From Poseidonibacter lekithochrous (GTDB taxonomy: Bacteria; Campylobacterota; Campylobacteria; Campylobacterales; Arcobacteraceae): a stretch of DNA of 64,000 nucleotides. Made by a program: the position numbers and the translations under genes. The stretch is from NCBI RefSeq assembly GCF_018861145.1, contig NZ_JAHKQT010000023.1, positions 372,001 to 436,000 of the forward strand. The letters are read 5' to 3'. The notes under the pieces are model-generated. The model was not told the origin of the DNA. It ran no database searches and saw nothing but the letters and a program-made list of their open reading frames with translations. Below, piece by piece: positions 41,714 through 50,354 of the stretch. The first letter of the stretch is position 1, and every line of letters begins with the position of its first letter.

Positions 41714-41739
41714 CAAGCCAATAAAATTGGCTTGCTTTT
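41714..41739. terminator. Intrinsic terminator after the DUF420 gene
   Basis: A 9-bp stem CAAGCCAAT / ATTGGCTTG with a 3-nt loop, followed by CTTTTT. It stands between convergent genes and could serve both. Confidence 0.85.
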
Positions 41740-43208
41740 TAAAGAGCTTCATCTTCTGGTTTAAATTTCTTTAGTATCTTTTTATATTTTCTATCACTAT
41801 TACATTGAATTAATAGCATATCATTTTCTTCTAAAAGAGTAGATCCTGTTGGTTTTATATAATCTTTGTCTTTTTTTATCAAAAGAATTAAAAAATCTGC
41901 TGGTAAATCAAGTTCAATAATACTCAATCCTATCACTTTAGACTTTGGTTCAATATAAAACTGTTTTAATGTATGATAAAAAAGTGGTGAAGCTACTAGT
42001 TTTTCTGATTTTACATCTTTCTTTTTTGATTCAACTTTTAACCATTTTGCCATTAAAGGAAGTGTTGTACCTTGAATTAAAATTGAAAATAATACAATAA
42101 AAAATACAATATTAAAAATCAAGTTTGATTTCTCAAATCCTTGTAAATAAGGATAGGTTGCTAAAATAATAGGAACAGCTCCTCTTAAACCAACCCAAGA
42201 AATAAAAGCCCTTTCTTTAAAAGTAAAAGAGCTAAACATTGTACTTAAAAACACTCCAGCAGGACGAGCAACGAACATTAACCAAAAAGCAATAGATAAA
42301 CCTGTTAATGCCACATCAGGAAGTGCTGAGGGAAAAACTAAAAGTCCTAAAGCTAAGAAAACTGTAATTTGCATAATCCATGATAATCCATCATGAAAAC
42401 CAATAAGGTTCTTTTTATGAACAAACTCTTTTGTATTTGCAACAATTCCTGCTATATAAACAGCTAAAAAACCATTCCCTTCAAGTAATACAGAAGAAGA
42501 GAATAAAAGTAAAACCCATCCTATTGTAAATACTGGATAAAGACCATAAAAATTTAAATGTATTCTATTTAATATTATTGGTAATAAATATCCAAATAAA
42601 TATCCTAAAACTCCACCTATAAAAAATTGTAAGAAAAACTTGAAAATCCACTCAGCAGGTGTCGAACTCTCGGGTAACATTAACACTTGTAAAATAGCAA
42701 CTGTTAAAAAAATCGCCATAGGATCATTACTTCCTGATTCAAGCTCTAAAAGTGGAGAAAGTCTCTTTTTTAAAGAAATACCTTTTGCTCTTAATATTGC
42801 AAAAACAGCAGCTGCATCGGTTGAAGAAATAATTGCACCTAATAATAAAGATTCTAAAAAAGTAAAATCAAGTAAATAATATACACATAAAGCTACAAAA
42901 AAAGTTGTTAAAATTACTCCAAGTGTTGCCAAAATCAAACCATCTTTTAAAACAGGCTTAATAGCTTTCCAAGTAGTATCTAAACCACCTCCAAATAATA
43001 TAAAAATAAGTGCTAAAGTTCCAATATTTTGGGCTAGTTCAACATCATCAAAATATATTCCTAAAACCCCATCAGAACCAGCTAGCATTCCTAATCCTAG
43101 GAAAATAAATAAAGAAGGTATTCCAAATGTATTTGATAATTTACTAGATACAACACTAAGAAGTAATAAAAAAGATGTAATTAGTAAATAAAATTCTATA
43201 CTTTCCAT
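41739..43208 (-). CDS. K+/H+ antiporter, CPA1/NhaP2 (CvrA) type
   Basis: A 489-residue inner-membrane exchanger. About 12 helices make up residues 1-390, with GIPSLFIFLGLGMLAGSDGV early and the ion-binding block GAIISSTDAAAVFAILRAKG (TDAAAVF). A later LLELESGSNDPMAIFLTVAI includes the conserved ND pair. The C-terminal part (about 405-480) is a TrkA_C-type regulatory domain (IIELDLPADFLILLIKKDKD). I start at the ATG at 43208 behind GGGGGA, not the upstream ATG at 43268. Confidence 0.88.
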   Translation of the reverse strand: MESIEFYLLITSFLLLLSVVSSKLSNTFGIPSLFIFLGLGMLAGSDGVLGIYFDDVELAQNIGTLALIFILFGGGLDTTWKAIKPVLKDGLILATLGVILTTFFVALCVYYLLDFTFLESLLLGAIISSTDAAAVFAILRAKGISLKKRLSPLLELESGSNDPMAIFLTVAILQVLMLPESSTPAEWIFKFFLQFFIGGVLGYLFGYLLPIILNRIHLNFYGLYPVFTIGWVLLLFSSSVLLEGNGFLAVYIAGIVANTKEFVHKKNLIGFHDGLSWIMQITVFLALGLLVFPSALPDVALTGLSIAFWLMFVARPAGVFLSTMFSSFTFKERAFISWVGLRGAVPIILATYPYLQGFEKSNLIFNIVFFIVLFSILIQGTTLPLMAKWLKVESKKKDVKSEKLVASPLFYHTLKQFYIEPKSKVIGLSIIELDLPADFLILLIKKDKDYIKPTGSTLLEENDMLLIQCNSDRKYKKILKKFKPEDEAL

Positions 43209-43363
43209 AGAAGTCCCCCTTTTCATAAGTAATAATTTTTTTGCATTATACTTAAAATTTGTTAACAAAAGAGTAACAAGCCCTAGTAAAAACTATACTA
43301 TATACATTTTATAAAACCTTCAAATTAACTATGTATTAATAAATATACATTAGATAATAAAAA

Positions 43364-44233
43364 TTAGACAACACGTATTGGAACATAAAAGTCTAAAATA
43401 AACGTTTCATTCTCTTCTAAATAATGATTTTGATGGTATATCGCATAGGAAGGAAGAGTTATAGCTTCATATCCACTATTTGGCATCCAGTATTGATAAA
43501 TATAAGTCATTAGTTTACAAATATCTCCATATTTACCTTCATAGAAAAAAACTGCACATAAAGATTCAAGAACTTCAAATTTACTTATAGAATTAGTTGG
43601 TACAAAATCTGGGCTTACTTCTAAAGCTGCAATATAATTACACTCTTCATAGGGAATAATAATTGTACTGTCATGATAAAGCCCAATTTGAGTATTGTCA
43701 TTTAGTCCACTTTGATATGCAAATGCTAAAAGTCTTTGCCAAATTTTTGAAAGAGCGACTCCATCATACCCCTTATATCTAATATATGCACATGTTTTTT
43801 TAGGAATTACTTTTATCTTTGGTTCTAATCCATGAAAGCTTTCTAAAAAGTTCTCTTCTAAATCTAATTTATCTTTAGTAAAATTTTTAAAAGATCCTTT
43901 TCTCCATTGACTTGGTGTATATGTAAATCGTTTTTTAAAGGCTTTAATAAATGAAGTATGAGAGGCATATCCACAAGAGTTAGCAATTTGGGTAACAGTT
44001 GAATAATTATTAGTAATAAGAAGGTTAGCTGCTTTTTGTAATCTTATAGAAGTTATTCTATCAAATAAGTTTTCGCCAGTTTCTTCTTTAAAAATACGGT
44101 GAAAATGAAACTTACTAACACTATTTAACTTTGCTAATTCTTCAAGATTTATATTTGTATCAATATATTTATAAATATAGTTTAGTGATTTGTTTACAAT
44201 ATCTGCTCGTATATGTTTTGTGTCTTTTTTCAT
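43364..44233 (-). CDS. AraC-family regulator with GyrI-like effector domain
   Basis: A 289-residue protein. The N-terminal 105 residues hold the two helix-turn-helix units (INLEELAKLNSVSKFHFHRI; VTQIANSCGYASHTSFIKAF). Residues 130-289 form a GyrI-like/AraC_E_bind domain (IKVIPKKTCAYIRYKGYDGV ... IPYEECNYIAALEVSP). Such regulators (Rob, BmrR-like) bind small lipophilic compounds. It is divergent from a frameshifted small gene and an oxidoreductase gene that may be its targets. Confidence 0.87.
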   Translation of the reverse strand: MKKDTKHIRADIVNKSLNYIYKYIDTNINLEELAKLNSVSKFHFHRIFKEETGENLFDRITSIRLQKAANLLITNNYSTVTQIANSCGYASHTSFIKAFKKRFTYTPSQWRKGSFKNFTKDKLDLEENFLESFHGLEPKIKVIPKKTCAYIRYKGYDGVALSKIWQRLLAFAYQSGLNDNTQIGLYHDSTIIIPYEECNYIAALEVSPDFVPTNSISKFEVLESLCAVFFYEGKYGDICKLMTYIYQYWMPNSGYEAITLPSYAIYHQNHYLEENETFILDFYVPIRVV

Positions 44234-44350
44234 ATCTTACTATAACATAAGATAGGATTAATAGCAATATAAGATAATAATTTTGAAATTTAAGATAGAG
44301 AATTAATTATTCTTATTGACTATACTTATAAAAAAACTTAAGGGGAATAT

Positions 44351-44621
44351 ATGACAAAAAAAATTTCAGTAGATAATACTTTTGTAGGATTTGAATTATT
44401 ACCAGCGAAACCATCGTTTAATAATATAGAAATTTATCATCCTTTTGCTAGTTTAGCAAGCATATATTTTTTAAATAAAGATTTAGATATTACTTATTTA
44501 AAATCTGGTTCAATAACGTAAAAATTTAGCCGATGAATTAAAAGCATTTTTTAAAGAATCAAGACAAAAAATAATTCAAGATTTTTTAATTTATAAAAAA
44601 CATGGAATAATTTACTTATAA
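44351..44621 (+). pseudogene. Small frameshifted gene
   Basis: A strong AAGGGGAATAT site precedes the ATG at 44351. The first 56 codons include FVGFELLPAKPSFNNIEIYH and end at a TAA (44519-44521). A second frame then continues NLADELKAFFKESRQKIIQD and ends at 44621. Together they would give about 90 residues, so one base appears to be inserted near 44510-44522. I do not recognise the family. It lies between the AraC-GyrI gene and the oxidoreductase and points at the latter. Confidence 0.5.
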
Positions 44622-44643
44622 AAAACAAAATAAAAGGAAATAA

Positions 44644-45651
44644 ATGAAAGCAATAGGATTTAAAACATCACAAGAAATTGAGAACAAAGAGAGTTTAATT
44701 GAATTTAATATACAAAAACCAAAAGCAAAAGATTTTGATATAGTTATAAAAGTAAGTGCAGTATCAATGAACCCTGTTGATACAAAAGTTAGAGCAAATG
44801 CGGCAAAAGATATTATTCTTGATGAACCCAAAATACTTGGATATGATGCAGTTGGTATTGTTGATGAGATTGGAGAACATATCACAAATTTTAAAATAGG
44901 TGATAGAGTTTTTTATGCAGGAGATGTTTCAAAAAATGGTTCAAATTCGCAGTTTCAACTAATTGATTCAAGAATAGTAGCCCTAGCTCCTACTTCTTTA
45001 AAAGATGATGAAGCAGCGGCATTGCCTCTTACTTCATTAACTGCGTGGGAAGCAATGTTTGATAGAATGAACATAAATAAAAATGATAAAAAAACAATTC
45101 TAATCATTGGTGGTGCTGGTGGTGTTGGTTCTATTGCTACACAAATTGCAAAAGAGAGCACTAACTTAACTGTAATTGCAACAGCATCAAGAGAAGAAAC
45201 AATTTCTTGGTGTAAAAAAATGGGTGCAGATTATGTAGTAAATCATAAGGATTTAGTAAATTCAGTGAAAAATACAGGTTTTGAAACTGTTGATTATATT
45301 TTTAATGTAGCAAATACTGAAATTCATTGGGATGCCATGGCAGAACTTATTGCTCCACAAGGAAAAATCTGTTCAATTGTAGATGCAGAAATACCTGTTG
45401 ATATAAATAAATTAAAATCAAAATCAGTAACTTTTATCTGGGAATTTATGTTTACAAGACCAATGTTTAATACAAATGATATTGAAAAACAAGGTGAAAT
45501 ATTAAGTGAAATTGCTACATTAGTTGATGGTGGTAAAATAAAAACAACATTATCAAAAACTTTTCAGGGATTTAATGTAGAAAATATAAAAGATGCTCAT
45601 AAACTAAGTGAATCAGGAAAAGCTATAGGTAAAATTGCAATACAATTTTAA
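44644..45651 (+). CDS. Zinc-type alcohol dehydrogenase-like quinone oxidoreductase
   Basis: A 335-residue MDR-superfamily enzyme. The N-terminal GroES-like domain includes SMNPVDTKVRANAAKD and LGYDAVGIVDEIGEHI; the nucleotide-binding loop is IIGGAGGVGSIATQIAKE near residue 155. Catalytic zinc ligands are not obvious, so this is likely an NADPH-dependent quinone or enone reductase. The nearby AraC-GyrI regulator may control it. AAGGAAATAA precedes the ATG. Confidence 0.87.
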   Translation: MKAIGFKTSQEIENKESLIEFNIQKPKAKDFDIVIKVSAVSMNPVDTKVRANAAKDIILDEPKILGYDAVGIVDEIGEHITNFKIGDRVFYAGDVSKNGSNSQFQLIDSRIVALAPTSLKDDEAAALPLTSLTAWEAMFDRMNINKNDKKTILIIGGAGGVGSIATQIAKESTNLTVIATASREETISWCKKMGADYVVNHKDLVNSVKNTGFETVDYIFNVANTEIHWDAMAELIAPQGKICSIVDAEIPVDINKLKSKSVTFIWEFMFTRPMFNTNDIEKQGEILSEIATLVDGGKIKTTLSKTFQGFNVENIKDAHKLSESGKAIGKIAIQF

Positions 45652-45681
45652 AAATAAAGTGGGTTTATACTCACTTTATTT
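45652..45681. terminator. Terminator between oxidoreductase and thiI
   Basis: A 10-bp stem (AAATAAAGTG / CACTTTATTT), extended by a G-T and a G-C pair, with a 6-nt loop and T-rich sequence after it. It lies between convergent genes. Confidence 0.75.
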
Positions 45682-45701
45682 CTTATTTTTAGAGTAAGGG
45701 T

Positions 45702-47162
45702 TTATGGTCTATAAACTCTTATATTAGTAAAGTTTTCTGCATCTCTTAAATACTGAGCGTGTAGTTGACTTAAAATACCTTTATCACAATAAAATAAATA
45801 CTCTTTATCTTTAGGAAGTTTTTTGAATTCACTTTTTAATTTATAAAATGGAATTTTTAAAGTTTCACTAGAAGTTTCAATACAATCATCACTTTGTCTA
45901 ATATCAATAACAGTAAATTCTCCACTTGTAAGATCACTAATTACTTCCATTTGGCCAATATCTGAAACATCATTTACAATTTCTTTTACTTTAATACTAA
46001 CAGCATTTTCAACAGCTGTATCTAATACAGAATAATCAAACTTTCTAGATTCTTCTTCCATTCTTTTGTAAGAACCATGAGTAATCGGATTTTTTGAAAT
46101 TACACCACAATACTCAGGCATAGTTTCTGCAAATCTTCTTGTACCAATATCATTTGCAATACTCATAATCTCTGGCTTATTCATAGTTGAAAGTGGTCTT
46201 AAAATAAGTTTATTTGTAACTTGATCAATTAAAGCTAAGTTTCTTAATGTTTGACTTGATACCTGAGCAACACTTTCACCTGTTAATAAAGCATCTATTC
46301 CTAAATCATCAGCAATTTTTTCAGAAGCTTTTAGCATTAATCTTTTTAGAGTTACACCCATATATGATTCAGCAGTTGATCTGAATATTTCAGTAATCAC
46401 ATCATCAAAAGGTACAGAAATAAATGAAACATCATGAGAGGAACCAAATTTATTCCATAAATATAAAGCAACTTGTTTAACACCAATTTCATGTGCAACA
46501 CCACCAAGGTTAAAGAAAATAAAGTGAGTTTTAATTCCTCTTTTCATTGTAAGGTACGATGCAACTGTAGAATCAAAACCACCTGACATTAAAGATAAAA
46601 TATCACCTTGAGTGCCAAGAGGGAAACCACCAAGTCCTTTATGTTTTAAAGTAATGATATTTAATTGATTATTCATAAGCTCTACATTTATAGTAACTTC
46701 AGGAGTTCTTAAATTTACACCTTTAGTTTTATTATGTGCTAGCATATATCCACCAACAGTTTGCTCTATTTGAGTTGATTTAAAATCATGAGTTCCTGAA
46801 CGTTTAGCTCTAACTACAAATGTCTTACCTTCTATTTCTTGATACATAGCATCATTTACAATAACTTTGATTTGATCTAATGTAGTAACTTGATCAAATT
46901 GAATTGCTTCTAACACAAGTTCAATACCTGGTGTTTCTAAAAGTACTTGTCTAGTTTCTGTAACTAAATCAATTGGACATACTATTTCAATTTTATCAAA
47001 GAATTTTCGTAAGTTTATTTCTTCATCAATTTGTTTAAGAAGTTTTGTAAGATTGTTAAAAAGTTGATTAATCATCTGCTTTTTAGCAGATGAACCTTTA
47101 ATCATAATTTCTGGGAAAAATTTTACTATAAATTTTTGTGTTTTTACTTCTGGTGTTTCCAT
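45702..47162 (-). CDS. thiI: tRNA 4-thiouridine synthase ThiI with rhodanese domain
   Basis: Inserts sulfur at U8 of tRNA and can feed sulfur to thiazole synthesis. The 486 residues comprise a THUMP region (about 60-170), a PP-loop ATPase domain with SGGFDST at 193-199, and a C-terminal rhodanese domain (about 395-486). The rhodanese cysteine C459 in LFYCDKGIL is present, so the enzyme can take sulfur from IscS as in E. coli. MPEYCGVISKNP gives the second conserved cysteine. Single gene, convergent with the oxidoreductase. Confidence 0.95.
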   Translation of the reverse strand: METPEVKTQKFIVKFFPEIMIKGSSAKKQMINQLFNNLTKLLKQIDEEINLRKFFDKIEIVCPIDLVTETRQVLLETPGIELVLEAIQFDQVTTLDQIKVIVNDAMYQEIEGKTFVVRAKRSGTHDFKSTQIEQTVGGYMLAHNKTKGVNLRTPEVTINVELMNNQLNIITLKHKGLGGFPLGTQGDILSLMSGGFDSTVASYLTMKRGIKTHFIFFNLGGVAHEIGVKQVALYLWNKFGSSHDVSFISVPFDDVITEIFRSTAESYMGVTLKRLMLKASEKIADDLGIDALLTGESVAQVSSQTLRNLALIDQVTNKLILRPLSTMNKPEIMSIANDIGTRRFAETMPEYCGVISKNPITHGSYKRMEEESRKFDYSVLDTAVENAVSIKVKEIVNDVSDIGQMEVISDLTSGEFTVIDIRQSDDCIETSSETLKIPFYKLKSEFKKLPKDKEYLFYCDKGILSQLHAQYLRDAENFTNIRVYRP

Positions 47163-47241
47163 AATACATAAGCCTTAGTTTTTAATAGGCGGAATTATAG
47201 CATAACAGATGTAAAGGATAGAATATTAAAAAAAGTGTATT

Positions 47242-47658
47242 TTAAAAAACAAAAGAAATATCAGTTATTGTTAAATTATAAATATTAACTTTAACACCTG
47301 AACTATCAAGAATACTATAAGTAAGAGTCAATTCATTTGGATTTTCAATAGTATCATTTGCTAAAGCAAACTCTTTATATCTATCAAAATCAATAACAGA
47401 ATAAATAAACAACGCTTTATCTTTAAAGTTCTTATTGTTTATATATTTTTCATATACTTCTTTGTATTGAGATTCATCATATTTATCATAAAAATTTTCT
47501 TTATACAAAGCTTCACATAATTCATCTTTTGTAAAATCTTTTGAAGCATATTTATAATAATCATCACTTAAAATTCCTTCTAAACTAGGATGTATTTCAA
47601 AAAAGTTATACTTAATATATCCATCTTCATTTGATATTTCATGAGTTGTTTTAATCAT
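47242..47658 (-). CDS. Unknown acidic protein
   Basis: A 138-residue acidic, tyrosine-rich cytoplasmic protein (ILSDDYYKYASKDFTKDELC, FYDKYDESQYKEVYEKYINN) ending in a predicted beta-rich part (ELTLTYSILDSSGVKVNIYN). I recognise no family. It stands alone between thiI and the gene-free region, with the AAGGC-like sequence upstream giving only a weak ribosome site. Coding bias looks normal. Confidence 0.55.
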   Translation of the reverse strand: MIKTTHEISNEDGYIKYNFFEIHPSLEGILSDDYYKYASKDFTKDELCEALYKENFYDKYDESQYKEVYEKYINNKNFKDKALFIYSVIDFDRYKEFALANDTIENPNELTLTYSILDSSGVKVNIYNLTITDISFVF

Positions 47659-48533
47659 ATTTTCTTAGCCTTAATTTTTTTGTAATTCTAGCATATAGTA
47701 ATTTTATCTATCTTAATAAATCAGAAAAATAAAATTTATTATTTTATATTGTATATCTTTTATATATATTATAATACTAACACTTTGTAATATTTAATTG
47801 AATACAATACCTTCTTTTAATAATCTATATAATGATTTTTATTTCAAAAAATTATTAATTCTATAAGCACTACATATTAATGTATATAGAGTATTTATAT
47901 ACATTATGTATACATATAGATATTCTTATAATTCAACTATTATGTATAACATTAATTTTATAATAAATAGCTATATAAAATTAATTTATATTAAAATTTA
48001 AAAGCTTGTAAAAAACACATAAGCCCTACCCTATTTATTTAATTTAAGAGTTATTATTAAAGTTAAATAATATATTTAGCTAATATAACAATAAATCTAT
48101 ATTTTTTTCAAAAACAAAGAGTATAAATATGTATAATATATAATATACTATTCTTTTAATTTCAAAGAGTTCTAAACTTTATTTAACCTGTTATTCTTAA
48201 ATGTGAGTTCTTCATTATATTTTAAATAATTGTATAGATATTAAAGATCTTTATGATTTTAAAATAGCTTATATATAGTCTATAAGGCTATTATTTAAAC
48301 TATAATAATACTATTACATTTGTTGTGTATTTTTATCTTATACTACTTTATGAGCATTTTAATAGATATAAATATTCACTTATCATATCTATACTATTTT
48401 TCATATTATACTTATACATTTTCATTTTTTTTCTATACTTTTAAATATTAAATTATAAAATACTTTTCTATAATCCTTCTTTTTTCCTCCTTTTTATTTG
48501 TATAATTTTTTATTAAAAAAAAAGGATTAAAAA
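47659..48533. other. 875-bp gene-free, extremely AT-rich stretch
   Basis: Every frame is closed by frequent stops and no protein-like stretch is visible. Runs of alternating TA and ATA dominate. One less AT-rich spot is CACATAAGCCCTACCC near 48018. A hairpin lies at 48263-48292. I see no DnaA boxes of the TTATCCACA type, no repeats of regular spacing and no RNA gene I can identify. Confidence 0.7.
48263..48292. other. Hairpin inside the gene-free stretch
   Basis: AATAGCTTATA pairs with TATAAGGCTATT, leaving one bulged base and a 7-nt loop. It is the most structured site in the AT-rich interval and could belong to a small RNA or decayed terminator. Confidence 0.3.
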
Positions 48534-49100
48534 ATGAAAAATACAGCCCTAATTATTGTTGATTTACAAAATGACTACTTCCCTACTTTTCAAACTGCTA
48601 AATGGAAATTAGATAAAACAGAAGATGCTACTTTTAATGCACTTAAGATTTTAAAGCAATGTAGAGAACAGAATATTAAAGTTATTCATGTTCATCATGA
48701 GTTTGAAGCACCTGATGCTCCATTTTTTCAGCCAAATACTGAAGGTGCAAAAATACATGAATCTTTAAAACCTTTAAACGATGAAATACAAGTTTTAAAA
48801 CACAATGTCAACTCTTTTAAAGATACAAAACTTAAAGAGATTCTAGATGATTCTAATATAAAAAATGTTATTATCGTTGGAGCAATGTCACATATATGTA
48901 TTGATTCTATTACTAGAGCAGCTAGTGATTTTGGATATAACTGTTTTGTAGCTCATGATGCTTGTGCAACTCATGACTTAGAATTTAAAGGTGTAAAAGT
49001 AGATGCTGCTTCAGTTCATGCAGCATATATGTATGCTTTAGAGTTTGCTTTTGCAAAAGTACAAACAACAGATGAAATAATTGACTTAATAAAGGAGTAA
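48534..49100 (+). CDS. Isochorismatase-like cysteine hydrolase
   Basis: A 188-residue cytoplasmic hydrolase. The Asp-Lys-Cys triad is visible: D10 in ALIIVDLQNDYF, K89 in QVLKHNVNSF and C122 in GAMSHICIDSITRAA. The loop VAHDACATHDLEF is typical of nicotinamidase- and ycaC-like members. The substrate is unknown. An AAAAGGATTAAAAA site precedes the start, and the response-regulator gene follows after 1 nt, suggesting linked expression. Confidence 0.88.
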   Translation: MKNTALIIVDLQNDYFPTFQTAKWKLDKTEDATFNALKILKQCREQNIKVIHVHHEFEAPDAPFFQPNTEGAKIHESLKPLNDEIQVLKHNVNSFKDTKLKEILDDSNIKNVIIVGAMSHICIDSITRAASDFGYNCFVAHDACATHDLEFKGVKVDAASVHAAYMYALEFAFAKVQTTDEIIDLIKE

Positions 49101-49101
49101 T

Positions 49102-49773
49102 ATGGAACTTTCAGATTTATCAGTTCTTTATATTACGGATAATCAAAGTAGTAAAGAAGAGGTATCTGAAATACTATATGAGAGCGTTAATAAAGTTTTC
49201 TTTTCCCAAACAATAGAAGAATCTAAAAAACAATATTTTAAACACTCCCCTTGTTTAATAATAGTTGATAGTGCGTTTAAAGATAAACGCACTATTAATT
49301 TTTTATCAGATTTACGAAAAGATGATATAAAAACGGCCTTTATAGTTTTAACAAATAATCAAGAAAATCAATATTTAAGTGAGTTAATGGAGCTTTATAT
49401 TACAAAGTATATTGTAAAACCATTTACAAAAGACACCCTTATAATAGCGCTTAATAAATGTATGGAGATAATTGAGAGAAGAATTTATAGTAATACAAAA
49501 CTTTCAAAAGGTATCTTCTTTAATTTTCAAACACAAAGTATTATAAAAGATGATATTTCTTATATTTTAAATAAAAAAGAGAGTTTACTAATAAATCTAC
49601 TTATTCAAAATCCTGAAAAAATAATCACTTATGAAGAATTGGAATATTATATTTGGGATAAGGACTGTACAAATGCTGCATTAAAATCTTTAATCAGAGA
49701 TTTTAGAAAGAAAACTTTTAAAAATATAATTAAAAACTATTCAGGTCTTGGTTATAAACTTAACTTAGAATAA
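49102..49773 (+). CDS. OmpR-type response regulator
   Basis: A 223-residue two-domain protein. The receiver has D13 in YITDNQ, the phosphorylated D56 in LIIVDSAF, T84 in VLTNN and K106 in IVKPF; only one acidic residue is seen in the metal pocket. Residues 125-223 form a winged helix (INLLIQNPEKIITYEELEYY, ALKSLIRDFRKK, GLGYKLNLE). No kinase gene is adjacent, so it is an orphan here. AAAGGAG precedes its ATG. Confidence 0.85.
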   Translation: MELSDLSVLYITDNQSSKEEVSEILYESVNKVFFSQTIEESKKQYFKHSPCLIIVDSAFKDKRTINFLSDLRKDDIKTAFIVLTNNQENQYLSELMELYITKYIVKPFTKDTLIIALNKCMEIIERRIYSNTKLSKGIFFNFQTQSIIKDDISYILNKKESLLINLLIQNPEKIITYEELEYYIWDKDCTNAALKSLIRDFRKKTFKNIIKNYSGLGYKLNLE

Positions 49774-49856
49774 TTTTTTGATTATCTTTCTCCTTATAAT
49801 TATCAATTTTAATAAATTTCACAATATAATATAAAATTGTATTAAAAAGAGGGAAA

Positions 49857-50342
49857 ATGCCAAGAGCAAGATTAAGAAAAATTTTACCATCACATGAAAA
49901 AATTAAAGAACAAAAGATATTAAAGATTTTTGGTAAACTACTTAATAAAAGAGAAATATGGAGTTCTTCAAGAAGAAAAATTCTAGGTGGTGTTTTTATT
50001 GGTATTTTTGTAGCATTTATACCAATGCCTTTTCAAATGCCTTTAGTAGCATTATTAGCCATTATATTTAACGTTAACTTACCTATTACTATTTTATTAG
50101 TTTGGATCTCCAATCCACTGACAATGCCTTTTATCTACTATTTTGAGTATGAATTAGGAAATTTTGTATTAAACGTGAAAGATCCTATTGAATTTAGTTT
50201 TGAAACTATGAATGAAAATATAAATGAAATAGCTTTATCTTTATATGTAGGTACGGCTATCACATCTACTGTTTTAGCATTTTTATCTGTATTTATTTTA
50301 AATTTATTATGGATTAAAGATGTTAGGAATAAAAGAAGGTAA
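49857..50342 (+). CDS. DUF2062 membrane protein
   Basis: A 161-residue protein with a basic N-terminus and three helices. The DUF2062 core is visible: GGVFIGIFVAFIPMPFQMPL, LPITILLVWISNPLTMPFIY with the conserved NP(L)T, and a final helix near residue 140. The function of the family is unknown. It has a GAGGG site and is convergent with the DUF389 gene. Confidence 0.85.
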   Translation: MPRARLRKILPSHEKIKEQKILKIFGKLLNKREIWSSSRRKILGGVFIGIFVAFIPMPFQMPLVALLAIIFNVNLPITILLVWISNPLTMPFIYYFEYELGNFVLNVKDPIEFSFETMNENINEIALSLYVGTAITSTVLAFLSVFILNLLWIKDVRNKRR

Positions 50343-50354
50343 CTACCCTATTTT

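Noticed and set aside
45702-47162. ThiI-rhodanese fusion as a novel fusion
   Set aside because: The same fusion is known from E. coli ThiI.
47659-48533. Replication origin in the AT-rich stretch
   Set aside because: I found no DnaA-box clusters, and dnaA/dnaN are not adjacent.
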